From: an uncultured Pseudomonadota bacterium
Lineage (GTDB): Bacteria > SAR324 > NAC60-12
Reading direction: 5' to 3'
Assembly (NCBI GenBank): GCA_913052275.1
Contig: CAJXDX010000049.1
Span: 1-10,880, forward strand
Length of the DNA: 10,880 bases
Position 1 is the first letter of the stretch. Each line of letters starts with the position of its first letter. Of the stretch, positions 6,427-10,880 are shown piece by piece. Below the pieces are notes generated by a model. The model had not been told where the DNA came from. It saw only the letters and a list, made by a program, of their open reading frames with translations, and made no database searches. The position numbers were made by a program, and so were the translations under genes.

Positions 6427-8265
6427 ATGAAACGGGAAAATGTACTAATTATTCTCAGCATGCTGGTGTTGGCATTTTTCCTGGCAAAAATGTTTGACAG
6501 CGGCAAAATGTCTTCAGGCAATCGTCGTTCACAGGAGTTGATTTACAGTGACTTCAAGGCTCTTGTTGCTTCAGGTGAAATTGCAAACGCCCAGATTGTC
6601 GGAGATTCGTTAATTGAGGGATTTACTCAAGATGGACTTGGTTTCCGTACTTATATTCCAGCAGAGGACCCCAGCGTTATCGACTACCTGCGTCTTTACC
6701 AAATTCCGATCAATTATGTACCGGAAAAGTCTATGCCGTGGTATTTGAACATTTTAATAAATTGGGGACCATTCCTGCTAATTTTTGGAATTTGGTTAGT
6801 ACTCATGCGCAGAATGCAGGGAGGTGCAGGAGGAGGAGGAGGTCTGTTTTCCATTGGGCGTAGTCGCGCAAAAAAAGTAGAGCCAAGTGAAATGAAAATT
6901 ACTTTTAATGATGTTGCGGGGGTTGAGGAAGCAAAGGACGATTTGGGAGAAACAGTTGAGTTTCTTAAGGATCCTGCCAAATTCAGAAAACTTGGCGGTC
7001 GAATCCCTAAAGGAATGTTAATGTCCGGATCTCCCGGAACTGGAAAAACGCTGCTGGCAAAGGCTGTTGCAGGTGAATCGGGAGTACCTTTTTTCAGCAT
7101 GAGCGGCTCAGACTTCGTGGAAATGTTTGTTGGTGTTGGAGCCAGTAGAGTGCGTGACATGTTTGAACAGGGAAGGCAAAACGCTCCATGCATAATATTC
7201 ATAGACGAAATAGATGCCGTAGGGGGGAGCCGAGGTACTGGAATGGGCGGAGGAAATGATGAGCGTGAACAGACTCTCAACCAATTGCTTGTGGAAATGG
7301 ACGGGTTTGACGGAATGGAAGGTATTATCGTGATTGCGGCAACAAATCGACCGGACGTCCTTGATCCGGCTCTACTGCGTCCAGGACGTTTTGATCGTCA
7401 TGTGACCATACCTCTGCCGGATGTAAAGGGTAGGGAGGAAATATTGAATATTCATGCAAAAAAAGTACAGATGGTGGAAGGTGTTGACATGAGTATAATT
7501 GCTCGCGGCACACCGGGATTTTCAGGTGCGGATTTGAAGAACTTGATCAATGAAGCTGCACTTGGAGGGGCGCGTAACAACAAGACAGAGTTAAACCTGG
7601 CAGATTTTGAGTGGGCACGTGATAAGGTGATGATGGGAACCGAACGCAAATCGATGGTTATGTCTGAAAAAGAAAAACGAAACACAGCATATCATGAAGC
7701 CGGGCACGCGTTGGTTTCAGCCCTTCTGCCAAAATCTGATCCAATTCATAAGGTAACAATCGTACCTCGAGGCAGAGCACTTGGTATGACTGCATATTTA
7801 CCGGAAAATGATAATCATTCCTACGATTTTGAATATCTGAGCAACCGAATCACAATTGCCATGGGTGGCCGTGCTGCAGAAGAAATCATTTTTGATGAGG
7901 TTACCACAGGTGCAAGCAATGACATCCAGCAGGCAACAGACACAATCAGGAACATGATATGCCGTTGGGGAATGAGCAAATCATTTGGCCCGATTGTTTT
8001 TGGAAGTGATAACCAGCTGAATGTCCTTGGTCGTGATATAGGGAAAGACCGTGAGTACAGCGAAAAGACTGCCACGGAAATTGATGAGGAAATGAGAAAG
8101 ACAATCAAATTTCACGATGAGAAAGCGAAAAAATTGCTCCGTGACAATATCGAAGTATTGCACAAGATCGTTGAGGTTTTAATGAAAGAAGAGACAATAG
8201 ACGGCTCGTATATAATGAAGTTGCTGAAACAAGATCAGTCTAAGGTTGCATCTGTGGGAGGCTGA
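6427..8265 (+). CDS. ftsH: ATP-dependent zinc metalloprotease FtsH
   Basis: FtsH is a membrane-anchored hexameric AAA+ protease that extracts and degrades misfolded membrane proteins and selected regulators. The 612-residue protein has the full order: membrane helix 1 (about 5-22), a small periplasmic domain, membrane helix 2 (about 106-127), a Gly-rich linker (131-140), the AAA+ domain and the M41 peptidase domain. Visible motifs are Walker A SGSPGTGKT (200-208, Lys207), pore-loop MFVGVG, Walker B IIFIDEID (Asp260, Glu261), the second region of homology with Arg321 and Arg324 as arginine fingers, and zinc site HEAGH at 423-427 with the third ligand Asp499. All catalytic residues are present, so it should be active. 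Position 202 is Ser where Pro is usual. The start is the only good Met before helix 1; no Shine-Dalgarno sequence is visible. Its stop overlaps the psd start, indicating co-transcription. Confidence 0.98.
   Translation: MKRENVLIILSMLVLAFFLAKMFDSGKMSSGNRRSQELIYSDFKALVASGEIANAQIVGDSLIEGFTQDGLGFRTYIPAEDPSVIDYLRLYQIPINYVPEKSMPWYLNILINWGPFLLIFGIWLVLMRRMQGGAGGGGGLFSIGRSRAKKVEPSEMKITFNDVAGVEEAKDDLGETVEFLKDPAKFRKLGGRIPKGMLMSGSPGTGKTLLAKAVAGESGVPFFSMSGSDFVEMFVGVGASRVRDMFEQGRQNAPCIIFIDEIDAVGGSRGTGMGGGNDEREQTLNQLLVEMDGFDGMEGIIVIAATNRPDVLDPALLRPGRFDRHVTIPLPDVKGREEILNIHAKKVQMVEGVDMSIIARGTPGFSGADLKNLINEAALGGARNNKTELNLADFEWARDKVMMGTERKSMVMSEKEKRNTAYHEAGHALVSALLPKSDPIHKVTIVPRGRALGMTAYLPENDNHSYDFEYLSNRITIAMGGRAAEEIIFDEVTTGASNDIQQATDTIRNMICRWGMSKSFGPIVFGSDNQLNVLGRDIGKDREYSEKTATEIDEEMRKTIKFHDEKAKKLLRDNIEVLHKIVEVLMKEETIDGSYIMKLLKQDQSKVASVGG
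8256..8261 (+). promoter_or_regulatory. Shine-Dalgarno sequence for psd inside the ftsH 3' end
   Basis: GGGAGG, within the last codons of ftsH, lies three bases before the psd ATG. It is the strongest ribosome binding sequence in the window, where most starts lack one, and supports the overlapping TGATG start and translational coupling of psd to ftsH. The spacing is somewhat short, and these bases also encode Gly codons. Confidence 0.5.
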
Positions 8266-9149
8266 TGGCACTTCCGGGATTTGGGCGTCCACCGGCATAT
8301 TATTTTATCTGGATTTTACCTCGAAATTCTTTTAACAGGCTTTGCGGCCTTGTTGCGGATGCTCAACTCCCGCGGTTTTTGCTGACACTGTTAATACGTT
8401 TATTTTCATGGAAATATGGTGTCAACCTGAAAGAAGCCTCAAAACAGGTTTCAGAGTACAGAAATTTTAACGAATTTTTTACAAGAAAACTTCTTCCGGA
8501 CGCACGAACTCTGGATCCGGACACAGAAGCCGTTCTCAGTCCTGTGGACGGGATATTGGGTGAATCGGGGTTCATAAATAATGGTGTCCTGATTCAGGCA
8601 AAAGGTTTGGAGTATCGTTTAGCAGACTTATTAAAAGATCCTGAGAGGACCAAATTTTACGACGGTGGAGTTTTCATTACCATTTATTTAGCTCCATACA
8701 ATTACCATCGTATTCACAGCATGGTAAGTGGAGAGGTACGGGAGTTCTGCTATATCCCGGGAGACTTGTGGACAGTAAGCCCTCTTGGCGTGCATCATGT
8801 ACCGGGACTTTTTGCCAGAAACGAAAGATTAACAACTTATTTTGAAACTGAAAAAGGAGAATGTGCTCTTGTAAAAATTGGAGCCACTGTGGTTGGGCGC
8901 ATTCGAGTAGTTTATCATGATATAACCTCAAACCGCCCCGGTGCTGCATTTCAAAAGATCGTGCTGACATCTCCCTTTAGGGTGGAGCGTGGAGATGAGG
9001 TCGGTCTTTTTGAATTGGGTTCAACTGTGATTTGCCTTTTTCCTCCGGGACAAATTGAGTTAAACGAGTTAAAAATTGAACAGGAGATTTTATTAGGACA
9101 AGCAATTGGAAGATTTTCGAGAATTCATCAGGATGAAATTAAAACTTAA
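8265..9149 (+). CDS. psd: Phosphatidylserine decarboxylase proenzyme
   Basis: Psd decarboxylates phosphatidylserine to phosphatidylethanolamine at the inner membrane. The 294-residue length fits the larger proenzyme form that self-cleaves to alpha and beta chains. The cleavage site is ELGST at 250-254; Ser253 should become the pyruvoyl group, matching Ser254 of E. coli. Other family landmarks are NEFFTRKL (residues about 69-76), SPVDG with Asp95, and YNYHRIHSM with His148 and His151. Asp95, His151 and Ser253 correspond to the E. coli Asp90-His147-Ser254 self-cleavage triad. The N-terminal 50 residues are hydrophobic and basic and suit membrane association. The ATG shares one base with the ftsH stop, and fabI follows after 31 bases, so it appears to be an operon member. 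A phosphatidylserine synthase gene is not in the window. Confidence 0.97.
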   Translation: MALPGFGRPPAYYFIWILPRNSFNRLCGLVADAQLPRFLLTLLIRLFSWKYGVNLKEASKQVSEYRNFNEFFTRKLLPDARTLDPDTEAVLSPVDGILGESGFINNGVLIQAKGLEYRLADLLKDPERTKFYDGGVFITIYLAPYNYHRIHSMVSGEVREFCYIPGDLWTVSPLGVHHVPGLFARNERLTTYFETEKGECALVKIGATVVGRIRVVYHDITSNRPGAAFQKIVLTSPFRVERGDEVGLFELGSTVICLFPPGQIELNELKIEQEILLGQAIGRFSRIHQDEIKT

Positions 9150-9180
9150 TTAGATTAACCAGTTTGAAGAAATAGTAATA

Positions 9181-9963
9181 ATGAGTAGTTTATCTGGCAA
9201 AAAAGGTGTTATTCTTGGAGTTGGCAATCAACGCAGTATTGCATGGGCAATTGCAGAATACTTCCATAAGCATGGAGCAGAACTGGCATTGACCTATCTC
9301 TCAGATCCAAAGGGACGATTTGAGTCAAATGTGAGAAAATTAGGTGAAAAAGTTAATGCCAGCTTTATTCAGGAATGTGATGTTTCTGATGACCGTGCCA
9401 TTCAGTCTTTGATTGATGGTCTGAATGATCATTGGGGTGAGATGGATTTTTTAATTCATAGCTTAGCCTTTGCAGACCAAAAAGATCTTCAGGTGGCATT
9501 CTCAAGCACCAGTCGTAATGGTTTTGCAAAAGCACATGAAATAAGCGCATTTTCTCTATTACCTTTAGCAGAAGGTGCAATTCCTATGATGAAGAAGCGA
9601 GGTGGCGGAAGTATTATATCCATGAGTTTTATCGGCTCCGTGCTTGCAGTTCCACATTATCATGTAATGGGACCCGCTAAGGCTTCGTTAGAATCTTCAT
9701 CACGTTATCTGGCTAAGGAAGTTGGTCCGGATAACATTAGAGTTAATGTAATTTCACCAGGACCTATTAAGACATTGTCTGCATCCGGAATCAAGGATTT
9801 TGCAGAATTGATGAACATTGGTGTCTCGCATTCGGCAATGAAAAGAACAGTGACACAGGAAGAAGTTGCTCAGACAGCAGTTTTTCTGGCAAGTGATGCT
9901 TCTTCCGGAATTACCGGTCAGGTGATCTACGTAGATTGCGGTTATTCAATTATGGCAAACTGA
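9181..9963 (+). CDS. fabI: Enoyl-[acyl-carrier-protein] reductase (NADH), FabI
   Basis: FabI catalyses the last reduction of each fatty acid elongation cycle, trans-2-enoyl-ACP to acyl-ACP with NADH. The 260-residue protein is a full-length short-chain dehydrogenase with the FabI-type cofactor motif GVGNQRSIAWAIA (13-25), HSLAFA (93-98), the catalytic pair Tyr160 and Lys167 in YHVMGPAKASLE, and SPGPIKTLSASGI near the substrate lid. These align with E. coli Tyr156 and Lys163 at a constant offset. Two departures stand out: the position of E. coli Tyr146 is Phe150, and the usual Glu-Arg/Lys just after it is Val154-Leu155. Phe at that position recalls Phe149 of mycobacterial InhA. The end, VDCGYSIMAN, has Cys where Gly or Ala is usual. 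The gene sits 31 bases after psd. A weak purine-rich GAAGAAA precedes the start. It is probably active, but chain-length preference or inhibitor sensitivity could differ. Confidence 0.93.
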   Translation: MSSLSGKKGVILGVGNQRSIAWAIAEYFHKHGAELALTYLSDPKGRFESNVRKLGEKVNASFIQECDVSDDRAIQSLIDGLNDHWGEMDFLIHSLAFADQKDLQVAFSSTSRNGFAKAHEISAFSLLPLAEGAIPMMKKRGGGSIISMSFIGSVLAVPHYHVMGPAKASLESSSRYLAKEVGPDNIRVNVISPGPIKTLSASGIKDFAELMNIGVSHSAMKRTVTQEEVAQTAVFLASDASSGITGQVIYVDCGYSIMAN

Positions 9964-10018
9964 TCGGGATAAAAAAGGAATCTGCTACACTACAAAAACC
10001 TAATACTGGCTAAGGATT

Positions 10019-10880
10019 ATGAGTAAAGCACTTAATGATTTTCGCCTGAAACTGGGTGGAAAAGAATATGTTCCCATTTTTGTAGGAGGAATGGGAGTTG
10101 ATATTTCCACTGCAGAACTGGCTTTGGAGGCCGCACGTTTAGGTGGAATTGGACACATATCTGATGCCATGGTTCCAACTGTGTCAGACAGGCGTTTTAA
10201 GACTAATTATGTTCAGGAGAAACAAAAAAAATATAAATTCAATATTGGCAATGTAGATAAATCCTTAGTGCAGTTTGACCTTGAAAGACTGGCTGAAGCC
10301 CAAAAACTTTTTGTAAGCCGCACTATGGATTCAAAAAAAGGAGACGGAGCAATTTTCATCAACTGCATGGAAAAACTTACCATGAACAGTCCACGTGATA
10401 CTTTGCAAACGCGACTGCTTGCTGCTATGGATGCTGGAATTGATGGAATAACATTAAGTGCAGGACTTCATTTAAGCTCAATGGAGCTTATGAAGGACCA
10501 TCCAAGGTTTCGGGACGTGATGATTGGAGTCATAGTTTCTTCATTTCGCGCCCTTCGTCCTTTTCTAAAACGCGCTGCAAAATTTGAGCGGCTGCCGGAC
10601 TATATTACTGTGGAAGGACCTCTGGCAGGGGGGCATTTGGGTTTCGGCGCTGATGACTGGCATGAGTATAGTCTGAAAACAATTGTAAATGAAATTTTGA
10701 ATTACTTAACTGAGAATGATTTGAATATACCTGTTATACCCGCTGGTGGTGTTTTTACAGGGACTGATAGTGTGGAATTTTTAGAATCAGGAGCTTCTGC
10801 GGTACAGGTTGCTACAAGGTTTACAGTTACAGAAGAATGTGGTTTGCCTGAGAAAACAAAACATCATTATTTAGAAGCTG
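10019..10880 (+). CDS. Nitronate monooxygenase / FabK-like FMN protein (3' end outside window)
   Basis: This is an FMN-binding TIM-barrel protein of the nitronate monooxygenase (2-nitropropane dioxygenase) superfamily, which also contains the enoyl-ACP reductase FabK. From the ATG at 10019 the frame is open for 287 codons to the window edge; related proteins run about 310-380 residues. Visible family segments are GGMGVDIS near the N-terminus (23-30), VEGPLAGGHLGF (198-209) with the conserved His206, the phosphate-binding IPAGGVFTG (240-248) and GASAVQVATRFTVTEECG (258-275). AAGGA is not present, but AAGGATT just before the ATG gives a closely spaced ribosome binding sequence. It lies 55 bases after fabI on the same strand, so a lipid-related or detoxifying reductase role is possible. 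The true substrate cannot be deduced: superfamily names are often wrong, and FabK activity beside an apparent fabI would be redundant. Confidence 0.85.
   Translation, partial: MSKALNDFRLKLGGKEYVPIFVGGMGVDISTAELALEAARLGGIGHISDAMVPTVSDRRFKTNYVQEKQKKYKFNIGNVDKSLVQFDLERLAEAQKLFVSRTMDSKKGDGAIFINCMEKLTMNSPRDTLQTRLLAAMDAGIDGITLSAGLHLSSMELMKDHPRFRDVMIGVIVSSFRALRPFLKRAAKFERLPDYITVEGPLAGGHLGFGADDWHEYSLKTIVNEILNYLTENDLNIPVIPAGGVFTGTDSVEFLESGASAVQVATRFTVTEECGLPEKTKHHYLEA

Noticed and set aside
6714..7280. Open frame of 188 codons on the minus strand
   Set aside because: It is antisense to the ftsH ATPase domain, which has full motif support; the product is Ser/Pro-rich noise.

Overview
The window reads as chromosomal DNA of a flagellated Gram-negative bacterium of moderate to low GC. 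The layout would suit a deltaproteobacterium-like or related marine lineage such as SAR324, but that placement is a guess from gene content and style, not something proven here. No mobile element, rRNA, tRNA or CRISPR array is visible. All eight genes belong to known families; I see no convincing undescribed system. The unusual points are in gene order and in details of individual proteins.

Left half, minus strand (1-6241), in transcription order: a NorM-type MATE transporter gene (4826-6241), then flagellar genes fliF (MS ring, 3038-4651), fliH (export ATPase regulator, 1481-2923) and fliI (export ATPase, running off the left edge). fliG, which normally sits between fliF and fliH, is absent, and the gaps between the flagellar genes (114 and 122 bases) are wide for this cluster. 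A sigma-54-like -24/-12 element and a hairpin lie in the 174-base gap before fliF. FliH is about twice the usual length: it has an acidic N-terminal region carrying two copies of an FKP[FL]T motif and an acidic C-terminal tail of about 150 residues.

The MATE gene and ftsH diverge from a 185-base AT-rich spacer (6242-6426).

Right half, plus strand (6427-10880): ftsH, psd (start overlaps the ftsH stop by one base), fabI (31 bases after psd) and a nitronate monooxygenase/FabK-like flavoprotein gene (55 bases after fabI, running off the right edge). The tight spacing suggests one operon. It would combine a membrane-protein protease with phosphatidylethanolamine synthesis and the last step of fatty acid elongation, a membrane-homeostasis theme. 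FabI carries a Phe at the position of E. coli Tyr146.
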